Positions 1 through 9,645 of a stretch of DNA of 64,000 bases are shown here, in pieces (position 1 is the first letter of the stretch; every line of letters begins with the position of its first letter). The notes beneath the pieces were generated by a model. That model did not search any database and had not been told where the DNA came from. It was given only the letters and a program-made list of their open reading frames with translations. The DNA comes from Coprinopsis marcescibilis. Its lineage: Eukaryota > Basidiomycota > Agaricomycetes > Agaricales > Psathyrellaceae. The stretch lies in contig ML210192.1 of NCBI GenBank assembly GCA_004369085.1, positions 1-64,000 on the forward strand. Direction: 5' to 3'. The position numbers were made by a program, and so were the translations under genes.

Positions 1-405
1 CTCTTTCGGACTACTTTAGGGAAAACCACAGGAAGCGAGACTATGATACTTTTATTTCAAATGGATAGCGTACGGCACAGTCCCCTTGCTGGTGGCCTGA
101 GGCAATACCTTTTCTTTTTGAATTGTGGTTGTTATATAGCTTTTCCAGGTAGCATGACTATTGGTAGCTCTTTAGCATGTGTTTGATCCTGTGTTTAGTT
201 CTACCATTCACTTTTTGCTCCGTCGAAGTATTCTTTTAGCATACTTTAGTCTCATGTAGACGTAGGCGGTAGTTAATATTGTAACAATTGTAACAAGCAT
301 GAAGGCGTATCATAGCCATCGGCTACACGAGTGGAATATAGTATAGTGGCGTCTCAGCATCAATGACCCGCCATGCGACCCACATCCAACTCCAGCCTTC
401 AGTAC
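1..405. other. Intergenic, no gene seen
   Basis: I see no coding exon, RNA gene or repeat here. It probably holds the 3' UTR of the Ysc84-like gene, which ends at 406 on the minus strand. Confidence 0.5.
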
Positions 406-1521
406 TTAGTGGTGTCCATCGGCATCAAACACCGTGTGGTCGCGACCATAGCCATCTGTTGGGACGTATGAATTCTCTGGAAGGCCACTTTCGTCCAATC
501 CTTCTGCGGCTTCGATGATCTCGTATAACCTGGAAGCGACTTCAGGCGGGGGCACACGGCCTCCGAGGATATCCTTTGCCGGGACTGGCGAGCCATAGAA
601 GTCGCGGTTGGCATCCTTGCGCTCGATAAGAGCAGTCCCCTCTAATGAAACACCCGCAAAGAGCCCTTATTCACACAAGGAACCCATTAATTGATATATG
701 ATTCCCTTATTGCAAGCACAAACGCACCTTTGGATTTGGAATAAGAAAACATGGGCGCAGGGTGCGCAAGCGATGCTTGCACACTCCCACCCGTACCGAT
801 AGGGCCAGCCGTCGCGGCAATGTTTCCACCGATGGTTACGTTCCCGCCTAAGGAGAATGCACGCACGGCGTCTTCACTGTTGAGCACAATGACGAAATCG
901 GTGACATCGGCACCGATTTGGAGGCCCCAGCCGAGGCCTCCTGTCGCGATGCAGGATGGTGCTGACCATGAACCGTCCGGTAACCGTGCAATGACGATGC
1001 CTGAACCGAGCTTTCCACTGAATACAAATCCGGCTTTCACGACCTGGAAGACCGCGAGACCTTTGGAAAGGTAAGTTTTGAGTTGTGTTACATTGGGGAT
1101 GTGGTCGAGTGGGGGTGGGTAATGCTGTGTTAGGTCATGGTGTTTGGTAAGGCTGCTAGAGACATACCTCGAGCTCGTTGCAAGACAGCCTTGGGGATTG
1201 CGTTTAGCGCAGATTCTGGCCTATCAGGGTCAGCTAAAGAAGACTTTGATCAGCACAAGTTGCAGTTTAAGCCACCAACATGAGCCTGTCTCGATGCATT
1301 TGCGAAGACCCCTTGATGTTGTTCAGAACCGACAGAGACGCACCCAAGAATGCTTCCAAGATCCTTGCAGCCTTATCCGCCTCCCCAGGAAGAGTGAATG
1401 TTTGTGCGAACTCTCTGGACCCACTGGCGACTTTGTTCGTACTCGTATGGAGGAATGCGGTGGCTTGGATACCTGCCTTCTGGGCACCCTTGCGGAACTT
1501 TGACAGGAAGTCTTCTGACAT
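406..1521 (-). CDS. Ysc84/SH3YL1-like actin- and lipid-binding protein
   Basis: Four exons join in frame. Exon 1 starts at 1521 (MSEDFLSKF...) and ends near 1290. A short exon follows (about 1160-1215, ...ALNAIPKAVLQRARG), then the core exon (about 700-1060, GLAVFQVVKAGFVFSGKLGSG...LGGNVTIGGNIAATAGPIG) and a last exon (GLFAGVSLEGTALIERKDAN...) with its stop at 406-408. The product is about 275 residues. The GxVFSGKxGSGIVIARLPDGSWSAPS and GLFAGVSLEG blocks are hallmarks of the Ysc84 (DUF500/SYLF) domain, which binds phosphoinositides and F-actin at endocytic sites. There is no SH3 domain, so this is the short SYLF-only form common in fungi. Family assignment is firm. A role in endocytosis or membrane-actin coupling is inferred from the family. 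Confidence 0.88.
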
Positions 1522-3027
1522 TGTCGGTCTTGTGAGGGCTTCGTTCAGTGGATGTGGTCGCTGTTATTATGAAGTAGAGGTCGTTGATGGGTGATAGTAG
1601 GTGGTAGTACAGTCAGAAGCTCGATAATAGCATGAAATCAAGCAGGGACAAATGGCATCACTTGGCACAGCCAGCGAAGTCATCATCTTGGCAGTCTTTA
1701 CGTCACTGGAGCTTTGGCAATTTGGGTCTGCACTTTCAAGCTTCAACCTGCAAGTCCTTGTAAATCCTTGTCGAGTCTCGACGTTGAACGTTTGAAAGTT
1801 TACTTCCAAACTCTACACCATACGTATATATCGCTGTGGTAAGTGACTCGTAAGTCGTGTGTCACTCCCGGAAGTTGACGAGCTGCGGTAATAATTTTGC
1901 CGTGTTTATAAACATTCAGATATCTAGAGGACATCCCTGGATATCTTCAAATTGTGCTGTCACAGGGTGCTGCGGAAAATTGCATGCATATTCAGATAGG
2001 AGTTCTGGAACCATGAAGGAGGGCCGCTTGTATGTCGTCAGCCGCCGAACGCCAATTCAGACATCAACTTTTCCAAACGGCTGGGTGAGTAATGCGCACG
2101 CTTGAAGCCTACCAGCTAACATCGGCTTCTCCGGAGGAAGTGGTAACATGCAAATCGAAAATGCAGCCGTAGTGGTGTCTACACCAATCCTATCATGACA
2201 TGTTGAACGTCCGATGTGCTGACTTTCTCCCCTATTTTTGTCAGGATCGAGTGCCCACATGCTTCTGATTCCTCTTACAGCAGAGGCATGTCGCGAGCTG
2301 CGCACCCTGGTCTGCGATCTGCGAATAGTACGCAGTTCCATCGGGATAGATATGGATGCTTCGACTTGAGTTGAAGCACATCACTCCGAACTGCCAGATC
2401 TTACGAGAGGCTCCAACAGATTCCATGTAAAACCCCAGACCCACAGTTTATTCTACCGACATACGCTTAGGCGTATCCTTAAGGTGCAGCTATGTACTCA
2501 GATACAACAAGCACGGCATTCTTTTCGTTACCTACCTTTCTCGTATAATGATCTTTTACCCATCAGTAAGAAATGCGTGACTGCTCTGTCATCTATGGAA
2601 GCTGTTTTGCGGGATTCATTGGTGGTCGCTGCTCATAGTTTCCTGGGAACCTTTGGACTTGAAAAAGGGTATGGGTTTCCCGGGGCAAGTCACTTTTCAA
2701 TCTTTCAGATCACTCTCCAAGTCTGGCTTCTCGGAAGACAAAGAATCAGCGGAGCGCGGGCGTCTCGGTCCTTCAACTTCAGATTCGAATGACGAAAGTA
2801 TCCCAGGTAAGGCCGGCCCTTTTGGTAACCTCTCCAGGCCAAGTCGTGAATAGTAAAGTCATCAGGCTTTGTAACTCTCGGATTGCAAGTATCCTTTGCT
2901 CCGCCATCTTGTCGACCCCTCCGCTCACAGTTTCCTGGCTGGCGAACTTCTCAACACGCATGAACTCAGATATTGGTCGTACTGTACATTTCAATCGAAC
3001 GAAACCAAGCACGTTCATTTGAAAAGC
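1522..3027. other. 1.5-kb intergenic stretch
   Basis: Open frames here are short and show no family motifs or splice-consistent continuation. It should contain the minus-strand promoter of the Ysc84-like gene and the plus-strand promoter of the membrane protein at 3028. I see no repeat or RNA gene. Confidence 0.4.
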
Positions 3028-4327
3028 ATGTCCGAAGGAACAGTCCAAATCCTTATATCTCCATCTGCAGCAACCCTCCCCTACTATTTCCTTTCACCAG
3101 CCGAGGCACATGGATTGAGCTGGAGGAACAACGTCTTGACCGCTGCTGCTGCAGTGAGCTACGTTTTCTTCACATCAGGCGACATAGACTGAAATCAAGC
3201 AGGTCTTTACGTGGGACTTCCTTCATTCCTTACCCGAGGAATCACGATTCTTGACAAAATTCACGCTGCCGCAAGTGGTGTATGCGTCCTCCAGGTAAGT
3301 ATAGCTCCGTTCCCCTCGAGCGGCAGAGTTATCCAACTAGCTATGCAGGGTGATTACTGCGACAAGTGTAATCTATTCATCAGTATACGCATGTAAGGTC
3401 GCCCCCAACAAAGGTTGATCTCTACTGACACACCCATCGCTCAACCTAGTCAAACCAATAGGGAATTGTATCACCCACCATCAAGTGATGTCAGTAATTA
3501 GCACCTTAGCCATCGGGTCGTGCACTTTCCTCGTTCTCATCCGCGTTCGAGCGCTTCTCCACGGGGTGTATGGCCTTCCTTGGGTGTTCGCAGCTGTTTG
3601 GCTTGTCCATATTATCCTGGCACTCCTCTCCAAAACCGTATTCTGGAGTGGCACAGGAGGAAACATTGGCCCAACCAGCTTTTGTATGCCTTATGGGGTA
3701 ACGCAGTACCACACCATTGCCGCTGCGGTTCTATGCTTTTACAATACCGCTGTGTTCTTTGCCACATCCTTTCGATTGACCTCTATATTATCGACGGAGG
3801 CTAAATTGGATTTTGATTCGAGCACCCCGCGTGGTTTCCTTTGTCGTATCATATACAGATACACTGGAAAGCACCTGCCGCCGTTCTCGAAAGGGATCTT
3901 ACGTGGCGGACAACAGTATTACTTGTGAGTCCTTGGATACTCAACAGCAATTACCACGCATATTAACAACCCTGTCAATAGCGTGACGCTCATGTCCAGT
4001 GTTCTGTGCGTCGTGATGCCTATCGTTACAAACTCGGTCGCCGCAGGCTCACTATTCGAACTTCCCAACAATGTGATCATGAACATTATGATCTGCCGGA
4101 TGTACAGAAGCACCAAGCTCACATCATCCGAGGAGGAGAAGAAGGAATGCAGCTCGTTAATTATGACGGAGCTAGTGTTTAGCCCAGCGCGCCAGGATGC
4201 GGAGTCGCAGATAGGCACTGCGAACGCGACAGTTTCCGAAGGCGAAGAGGTGCAGGGGGATGTGGAGGCTGGACGGGCTATTGTGCGACGTGTCGATGTA
4301 GAGGGCGATGAACCAACTGCCAGATGA
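3028..4327 (+). CDS. Multi-pass integral membrane protein, fungal family of unknown function
   Basis: The start is ATG at 3028 (MSEGTVQILIS...). Exons join across introns beginning near 3151, 3295, 3395 and 3928. The protein reads WDFLHSLPEESRFLTKFTLPQVVY, a hydrophobic stretch, then CITHHQVMSVISTLAIGSCTFLVLIRVRAL in pieces, further hydrophobic helices (VFAAVWLVHIILALL, TIAAAVLCFYNTAVFFATS, VTLMSSVLCVVMPIVTNSVAA) and an acidic cytosolic-type tail of about 70 residues. Six or seven membrane segments are likely. The WDWLLxLPEE...FxLPxVxY opening followed by C-x(n)-LFLxRVRA recurs in many agaricomycete multi-pass proteins of unknown function. It does not show the features I expect of STE3 pheromone receptors, although it lies beside pheromone-like genes. 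The function is unknown. Confidence 0.7.
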
Positions 4328-5068
4328 AGACGAAGATCAACGAGGTTCGGCACTACGTACTGCGGTCCTCTAGACCTGATATTTTAGAAAGGGCCCATAG
4401 CTCACAATGACGGGCCAGTGGCCCGGGGTCGACATCAAGAGGTTGGCGAGACAAATTCAAACGGTTCTCTTACTACTTGATTGCCGATCTCCTATAAATA
4501 CATGTACAATAGTCACTGATATACAAACTACTTCATTGTCTTCAAGTTAAGCAGTGAATGTTCATTCCTATATTGCCGTATTCTGTACTAGCTAGCAGGG
4601 CTTTGCTAATTCTGAGCTATGACCGCACTTGAAGCCCCCCGCATAATAAATACCCTTGCGGATCTACCGGGTTTGGCTATCATGCAGTAAAGCTCCCGTG
4701 GCTTTTGTTGAATCTCCCGCCACAGGAAGTTCGTTGGTCAGTAGACGTGGGTACACATTAACGTCTTTCAAGTCATGTCGAGCAGTAAAAGGCTGAATGC
4801 AGATCAAAGTCAAAACTTAGGCGCCCACAAGTCACCAGACTGAGGCTTCAAGTGTAATTAGATGCGTACCCGTACACTGAGAGCATATTACTGCCTCTAT
4901 ATGTAATTCGGACCAGAGCAGTGGGTACCGATTTGATGAGGGTATTAGCATTAAGTCTCGATGTAACATCCGTCTACAACCGTAGAAAGATGGTCCCGAA
5001 CCCGTCGCAAAACCCCGTAATGGTAAGGAATCGATTCAGTACTACACTTTAATTCAACTGGAGCAGCC
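4328..5068. other. Intergenic, upstream of first pheromone unit
   Basis: AT-rich non-coding DNA without a supported exon. Similarity to the other pheromone units becomes recognisable from about 5069 (CTATTGTAGTT) onward. Confidence 0.4.
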
Positions 5069-5264
5069 TCTATTGTAGTTTGTATCCCTAAATTGACATC
5101 CTATTGTGTTAACGGGATGTCGCGCCGAGATATAACAGTGAAACCGGATATACCGGCCGAATTCTCACAAAACCCAACTGCTTACTTTTTGTTTTAACTT
5201 GAAGTGAGTACGCCCGTTTAATCCGGCTAGTTTTAAAGATCACAATAGCCTGGGACCTCATACG

Positions 5265-5271
5265 ATCAAAG
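5265..5271 (+). promoter_or_regulatory. Possible HMG-box site ATCAAAG
   Basis: ATCAAAG fits the (A/T)(A/T)CAAAG core bound by HMG-box factors, the class that drives pheromone-response genes in basidiomycetes (Prf1-type). The same ACGATCAAAGT context recurs at 6960 in unit 2 and is lost in unit 3. A seven-base match alone is weak evidence. Confidence 0.3.
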
Positions 5272-5377
5272 TTGGCTCCGAATTAAAGATCGGCGCTTAT
5301 CCTCCGTAACTCATCGCACATTTCAAGTTTCTTGTTTTCTGTGGTCTGCCGGCAAGTTCTCTGATGACCGCTCGAGG

Positions 5378-5383
5378 TATAAA
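5378..5383 (+). promoter_or_regulatory. TATA box of pheromone gene 1
   Basis: TATAAA lies inside the conserved context CTCGAGGTATAAAG, 81 bp before the ATG. Units 2 and 3 have TATAAG in the same context at nearly the same distance. Confidence 0.7.
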
Positions 5384-5463
5384 GACGTGGAGGATTACTG
5401 CGGATATTTCTCAGACACCTTGTCACAAGCAAAGTTTCTACCGCACCATTCGCAATAACTCCA

Positions 5464-5637
5464 ATGGATTCTTTCATTGTCCTCCCCACCATTGACACCC
5501 CCACCAACGAGGAGACTGGCGGAGGCAGCGGCGGGACGCAATACTGCGTCGTTGCTCAGCGACCTACCATTGATACCCCCGCCAACTTTGAAACCGGCGG
5601 AGGCAGCGGCGGGACGCAATACTGCACCATTGCCTAA
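5464..5637 (+). CDS. Mating-pheromone-like CaaX precursor, copy 1 (two-repeat)
   Basis: A 57-residue intronless reading frame starts MDSF, the usual opening of agaricomycete lipopeptide pheromone precursors, and ends CTIA followed by a stop, a CaaX farnesylation box. The protein is an internal duplication. Residues 8-31 and 34-57 are two 24-residue repeats of the form PTIDTP..xETGGGSGGTQYC-a-a-A, joined by QR. The first repeat ends CVVA internally. By analogy with the family, the terminal Cys would be farnesylated, trimmed, carboxymethylated and exported, with an N-terminal cut near the conserved Glu leaving a Gly-rich peptide ending QYC. Copies 1 and 2 differ by 11 bases, 10 of them synonymous, so the frame is under selection. 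Whether it acts in mating is inferred. No receptor gene is visible nearby. Confidence 0.85.
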   Translation: MDSFIVLPTIDTPTNEETGGGSGGTQYCVVAQRPTIDTPANFETGGGSGGTQYCTIA

Positions 5638-5662
5638 ATCTAGGCTCACCGCCATCGACATG

Positions 5663-5722
5663 GTAAGTCCCGCTTCCCGCCTTTTCAAAATATCGTCTCT
5701 AACAGCTTCTTCTCCCCATGCA
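5663..5722 (+). other. 3'-UTR intron, pheromone gene 1
   Basis: A 60-nt GTAAGT...ATGCAG intron begins 25 bases after the stop codon. It is matched at the same place in the other two copies, which supports a shared transcript structure. Confidence 0.6.
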
Positions 5723-5909
5723 GCCTTAATAAGCAAATCCCCGTCATTATCCGACCATTTTCCAACCTCAAACCAACAATAATTTTTGGCCTTCGGCCTT
5801 ATCCTACAACTTCGACCTTCTTCAACCCTTAATGTCACTTTTGTAATAAATTCCCCATATCTCTCTGTATTTGCCTATGGGTTTAATGTGATTAATTTGA
5901 AATGTTAAA

Positions 5910-6760
5910 CATACCCGTGCTTTCGTGCCTTGAAGTAGCATATACACCGATCTATACCCTCGACAGTACAAACTGGTGTAAAAGGGTACAAAGTTCAAAG
6001 AGGGCCGGCAAACAAAGCACACACGAGTGCGTCGGAACGCGTTGAGTCCGGTCAATATTACAAATACATCTGCGTTACTTCCGGTCCATTACAGTCCATT
6101 ACAGCCAGGTTGCTCCATTGACTTTTGACGGGCCATGATTGTGAGATACCGGTCATGCGTGAAAGGTTGAGATTTAAGTCGCCGGGGTCTGAACAAGTTC
6201 CGACATGGGCAGCAATGCAGAATCCGTACGGAAGCCAAATATCTCAAATATAGCTCATGTATCAAAGTTCCTTTCTCCGACTAGTGGAACTTTAATGAGC
6301 CCTCCGTGCGGGTCTAATGCATGCTTGACAAAATCGATGGACTGAGCAAACAAGCGCCCATGTAAACATGTGTTTAATTATGGATGAACCGAGGCTCAAC
6401 CTGTGCTCTCCGACGCACATAGCACACAGTCTAGATACGCCAGACCCGCTTGCTTTTCATAGAGAGATAAGCGAAGCCTTCGATAAAGCCACAACGATAA
6501 TGATCGTCTGCACACGACGCACGCAAAGCTCTTGACCGCTACGTCGTCAGTTCAAGCAATACACTCAGCAGCTAGCCATGCAAGTCTGAGCTGATGACTC
6601 ACCTGGTCATTTGGCAGAGACCCGACAGTACCAACCCCCGAACTGCCATAGTTGAATGAACATCGAAGGGAACTGGAGGTGATCAGGCGAAACAACTCAT
6701 TAAACACGATTGACCTTTGTGACGTACGCAGTCCCATTCCGTACCATAGTCTATTGACTC
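5910..6760. other. Spacer between pheromone units 1 and 2
   Basis: No supported exon is present. The last 200 bases show loose similarity to the equivalent spacer before unit 3 (for example CGAACTGCCAT followed by GAACA..CGAAGGGA), so the duplicated block may extend further upstream than its marked start. Confidence 0.4.
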
Positions 6761-6959
6761 TCTATTGTAGCGTCTGATCTATTCAATTCAAACCAATTGT
6801 GCAGCCGGCGAATCACACCGAAACATAATAGTTCGAGCGGAGTTGCCGGCCGGGTCTCGCCAAAGACATTTGTCTATTTTTTTGGACTTCACAGTGTGGG
6901 CGACAGATTTTTCTGGCGTGTCTGTGCACATAACGCCACTTCCCGAGGCACAATAAACG

Positions 6960-6966
6960 ATCAAAG
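6960..6966 (+). promoter_or_regulatory. Possible HMG-box site ATCAAAG (unit 2)
   Basis: The same ACGATCAAAGT context as in unit 1, about 120 bp before the TATA box. The corresponding stretch of unit 3 reads differently and lacks the core. Confidence 0.3.
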
Positions 6967-7081
6967 TCAGATGGCTGGATTGGGATGCAAAATTGATTCC
7001 GGCGCTTAGCTCGCGTTACATTTGAAACACCGGGCTTTCGTTCGCTATCTTCCAGGGTGATACTTTGGTAGCCGCTCGAGG

Positions 7082-7087
7082 TATAAG
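7082..7087 (+). promoter_or_regulatory. TATA box of pheromone gene 2
   Basis: TATAAG in the conserved CTCGAGGTATAAGTAC context, 83 bp before the ATG. Confidence 0.65.
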
Positions 7088-7169
7088 TACTAAGTGGGTC
7101 TCTGCGGATGTTCCTCAGACACATTGTCACAAGCAAAGTTTCTACCACACCGCATCCACAATAACTTCA

Positions 7170-7343
7170 ATGGATTCCTTCATCGTCCTCCCCACCATTG
7201 ATACCCCCACCAACGAGGAGACTGGCGGAGGCAGCGGCGGAACCCAATACTGCGTCGTTGCCCAACGCCCCACCATTGATACCCCCGCCGACTTTGAAAC
7301 CGGCGGAGGCAGCGGCGGAACGCAATACTGCACCATTGCCTAA
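7170..7343 (+). CDS. Mating-pheromone-like CaaX precursor, copy 2 (two-repeat)
   Basis: 57 codons from ATG at 7170. The design matches copy 1: MDSF start, internal C28-VVA, QR linker, terminal C54-TIA and stop. The only amino-acid change from copy 1 is Asn41 to Asp. The other ten base changes are third-position and silent (for example TCT/TCC, CGA/CGC, CCT/CCC). The Gly-rich segment before each Cys is identical in both halves and in all three genes. An upstream in-frame extension exists (to 7065), but the conserved leader and the other copies show that the ATG at 7170 is the real start. A secreted farnesylated peptide is inferred. Confidence 0.85.
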   Translation: MDSFIVLPTIDTPTNEETGGGSGGTQYCVVAQRPTIDTPADFETGGGSGGTQYCTIA

Positions 7344-7368
7344 ATCTAGGCTCACCGCCATCCACATG

Positions 7369-7425
7369 GTTTGTCCCGCTCCCGCCTCTCCGTGAGATCA
7401 TCTCTAACTTCGGCTTCCTGTGTAG
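7369..7425 (+). other. 3'-UTR intron, pheromone gene 2
   Basis: A 57-nt intron with a GTTTGT donor and TGTAG acceptor at the position equivalent to those in copies 1 and 3. The donor is weaker than the GTAAGT of copy 1. Confidence 0.5.
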
Positions 7426-7603
7426 CTTTAATCGAACACCCGTCGTCATCTGGCCCTTTCGCAACCTTCACTACCAATTTTTGCCTTTGGCTCTAGCCTA
7501 CAAATTCGATCTTCAAACCCTAATATCACTTTTCTTATAATAAATTCCCTTACTCTTTGTAGTTATCAGTGGGTTTAATGTGATTAATACTGAAATGTTA
7601 AAC

Positions 7604-8337
7604 TTTTCTATCGCACCTCGCTACGCTCGATGGCCAGCAAAGTACATATGAGCCGCCGGAAGTGCTGAAAACATTGGGCCACGATTTAACCTGAAAGTCC
7701 GACGTAACTAAACGTGGCGCGCATATAAATTCCGGGTTCAGTTAAATCCACATCGATAGCAGGCTTGTTAGAGCTGTAGCGCAGCTGAGTGGCGAGTCTA
7801 CGTCTACACATGCTTGATGGAGTAGATGGTTTACGAAACAAGCGCCAATCAGAACTTGTGCTACCGTACGCTTGTGTATGGACGGACTGACAGCATAAAT
7901 TGCCATTCCGGGCTCTCAGCTGCACATAGCGTATCTGAGTATATATGGAAGAGCCTCCAGCTCCCTCTGGCGCTATGCAACTTTCGGTGAGTCCACAACC
8001 ATAGCAATGGTTGCGGCACGACGCACCTCAGACTGAAGCCCAGCCTGACGTTTCTCCGGCTCTCTGCGACGTCAGTGAAGTACAATTAAAGCAAGATACT
8101 CTGGGAAGCCCACTCTATGCACTTGTACTAGCTAGACTGGATGCTTGGAGTCGAAGCTCCCAAACAGAACTGTAATAACCTCCGGGTCCGAACTGCCATT
8201 AGTGGGAACAAACACCGAAGGGAGCTAGAGGCAACTCGTCAGTTCAAACAACTCGTTACGTACCAGTGCTTTTATGTTTGTGGATCTGCGGTCTCAAATT
8301 AGAGCAGTATATTCAGTACTATTCCGTCTATTGACTC
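7604..8337. other. Spacer between pheromone units 2 and 3
   Basis: No exon is supported. The minus-strand frames here are shadows without motifs. Confidence 0.4.
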
Positions 8338-8659
8338 TCTATTGTAGTTCACGTCCATTCAATTCAGTCCAATTGTGCAGCCAGGAATTCGCCCCGAAAC
8401 ATAATAGTTCGAGCGGGAGTCACCGGCCGGGTCTCGCCAAGGACATTTGCCTGTCTTTTGTAGGCCTAACAGTGTGAACGACTAATACTTCTGGATTGTC
8501 TGTGCGCTGAGCGCCACTTCTTGAGGCACAATAAGCCCGAACGTCATACGGCTGGATTGGGTCTCGAAATTAATTGCGGCGCTTAGCTCACGTTTCACTT
8601 AGAACACTTGTTTTTCCTTTGCTCTCCTCGACCGGCGAGCCTTTGGTAGCCGTTCGAGG

Positions 8660-8665
8660 TATAAG
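8660..8665 (+). promoter_or_regulatory. TATA box of pheromone gene 3
   Basis: TATAAG in the TTCGAGGTATAAGTAC context, 81 bp before the ATG. Confidence 0.65.
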
Positions 8666-8745
8666 TACTCGGAGAGTCTCTGCAAATGTTCCTCAGACAC
8701 CTTGTCACAAGCAAAGTTTCTACCGCACCATTCGCAATAACTTAA

Positions 8746-8919
8746 ATGGATTCCTTCATCGTCCTCCCCATCATTGACACCCCCACCAACGAGGAGACTG
8801 GCGGAGGCAGCGGCGGGACACAATACTGCGTCATTGCCCAGCGACCAACTATTGATACTCCCGCCGACTTTGAAACCGGCGGAGGCAGCGGCGGGACGCA
8901 ATACTGCACCATTGCCTAA
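8746..8919 (+). CDS. Mating-pheromone-like CaaX precursor, copy 3 (two-repeat)
   Basis: 57 codons from ATG at 8746. It differs from copy 1 at ten bases. Three changes alter residues, all conservatively: Thr9 to Ile, Val30 to Ile (the internal box becomes CVIA) and Asn41 to Asp. Both Gly-rich QYC segments and the terminal CTIA are unchanged. Like the other copies it has a conserved leader containing TTGTCACAAGCAAAGTTTC and a 3'-UTR intron. The internal box stays a plausible prenylation motif (CVVA to CVIA), which suggests that it too may be functional. Confidence 0.85.
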   Translation: MDSFIVLPIIDTPTNEETGGGSGGTQYCVIAQRPTIDTPADFETGGGSGGTQYCTIA

Positions 8920-8945
8920 ATCTAGGCGTGCCATCATCATCATTG

Positions 8946-9012
8946 GTATGTGATATGCCGCGTCCTTCTCCATCTTCTCGCGACATCTTCTCAAACTTCG
9001 ATATCCATGCAG
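8946..9012 (+). other. 3'-UTR intron, pheromone gene 3
   Basis: A 67-nt GTATGT...ATGCAG intron starting 27 bases after the stop, equivalent to those of copies 1 and 2. Confidence 0.55.
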
Positions 9013-9197
9013 TTCAACCAAACATCTCCATCATACGGCCCTCGACAACCTCCGACCCAGCAATTTGTGCCCTTTGGCTCTAGCATACGAATTCGACCTT
9101 CTTCCCTATAATAGTACTGTTGTAACCTGCATTCTTCGTGATTCTTTGTGGCTTACTATCAGTGAACGTGTATTAAAGTGATTGCTAAAGTGCAAAG

Positions 9198-9645
9198 ATG
9201 TAGCCTATACAATTTTATCTGCGAAACCTGCTTGACGCTTGATGTCTGAAACCCATTGCATCCTCGAAGAAATATAGGTAAAAGTAAAGTTAGTTAACAC
9301 ATGGAACCGAACGTGTGACCTCAGGCTCAGGGCGGATTTGGCACAACAAAGCTCGTCTTGATCCAGGTCGACCTCCTACCTCCATCATCTCGCCCAGTTC
9401 CGAGTCCCTGAATGCCACGCACTAGACATTCTCTACGAACATTGCATCGCAGTGGATTCTGATATGGAGTCAATCGTTCCCAACAGGCTGCCGAGCGACA
9501 TCATTAGCTGATGGCAATAATGTCCTACCCAACGCCGACGTCCCACTAGGGCCCTGGGATATACCATTCAGAGGCGTGATCTTCGCGAAGCTGGATACCA
9601 GATGGACTTGTATTCGATCTCCCAGCCCCTTTTCTCAGCACCACG
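9198..9645. other. Intergenic between pheromone cluster and SDR gene
   Basis: No supported exon. I looked for further MDSF...C-a-a-X frames and found none. Confidence 0.4.

Larger units (their letters stand above)
5069..5909 (+). repeat. Tandem pheromone unit 1
   Basis: This is the first of three direct repeats. Shared landmarks are CTATTGTAG at the 5' side, the motif ATCAAAG at 5265, GGCGCTTA near 5291, a TATA box, a leader containing TTGTCACAAGCAAAGTTTC, the 57-codon gene, a 3'-UTR intron and a tail with AATAAATTCCC and GTTTAATGTGATTAAT. Upstream similarity is patchy compared with units 2 and 3, so this copy is the more diverged on the 5' side. The ends are approximate. Confidence 0.7.
6761..7603 (+). 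repeat. Tandem pheromone unit 2
   Basis: This is the second direct repeat. It is closest to unit 3 on the 5' side, sharing TTGACTCTCTATTGTAG, CCAATTGTGCAGCC, AACATAATAGTTCGAGCGG and GCCGGGTCTCGCCAA. On the 3' side it is closest to unit 1, sharing AATAAATTCCC and GTTTAATGTGATTAAT. ATG-to-ATG spacing is 1706 bp from unit 1 and 1576 bp to unit 3. Confidence 0.75.
8338..9197 (+). repeat. Tandem pheromone unit 3
   Basis: This is the third direct repeat. The 5' side is close to unit 2 and the 3' side has drifted, with the GTATTAAAGTGATT tail only loosely like the other two. The coding part is far better conserved than the flanks. Confidence 0.75.

Noticed and set aside
3028..4327. STE3-type pheromone receptor next to the pheromone cluster
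   Set aside because: It has several membrane helices, but the conserved blocks (WDFLHSLPEE, CITHHQ..., LIRVRAL) do not fit STE3 receptors as I know them and match another fungal membrane family.
7142..7464. Minus-strand open frames overlapping the pheromone genes (also near 5395-5838 and 8599-9021)
   Set aside because: They arise because the Gly/Ser-rich pheromone repeats leave the other strand open. Differences among copies are silent in the plus-strand frame, which marks that frame as the real one.
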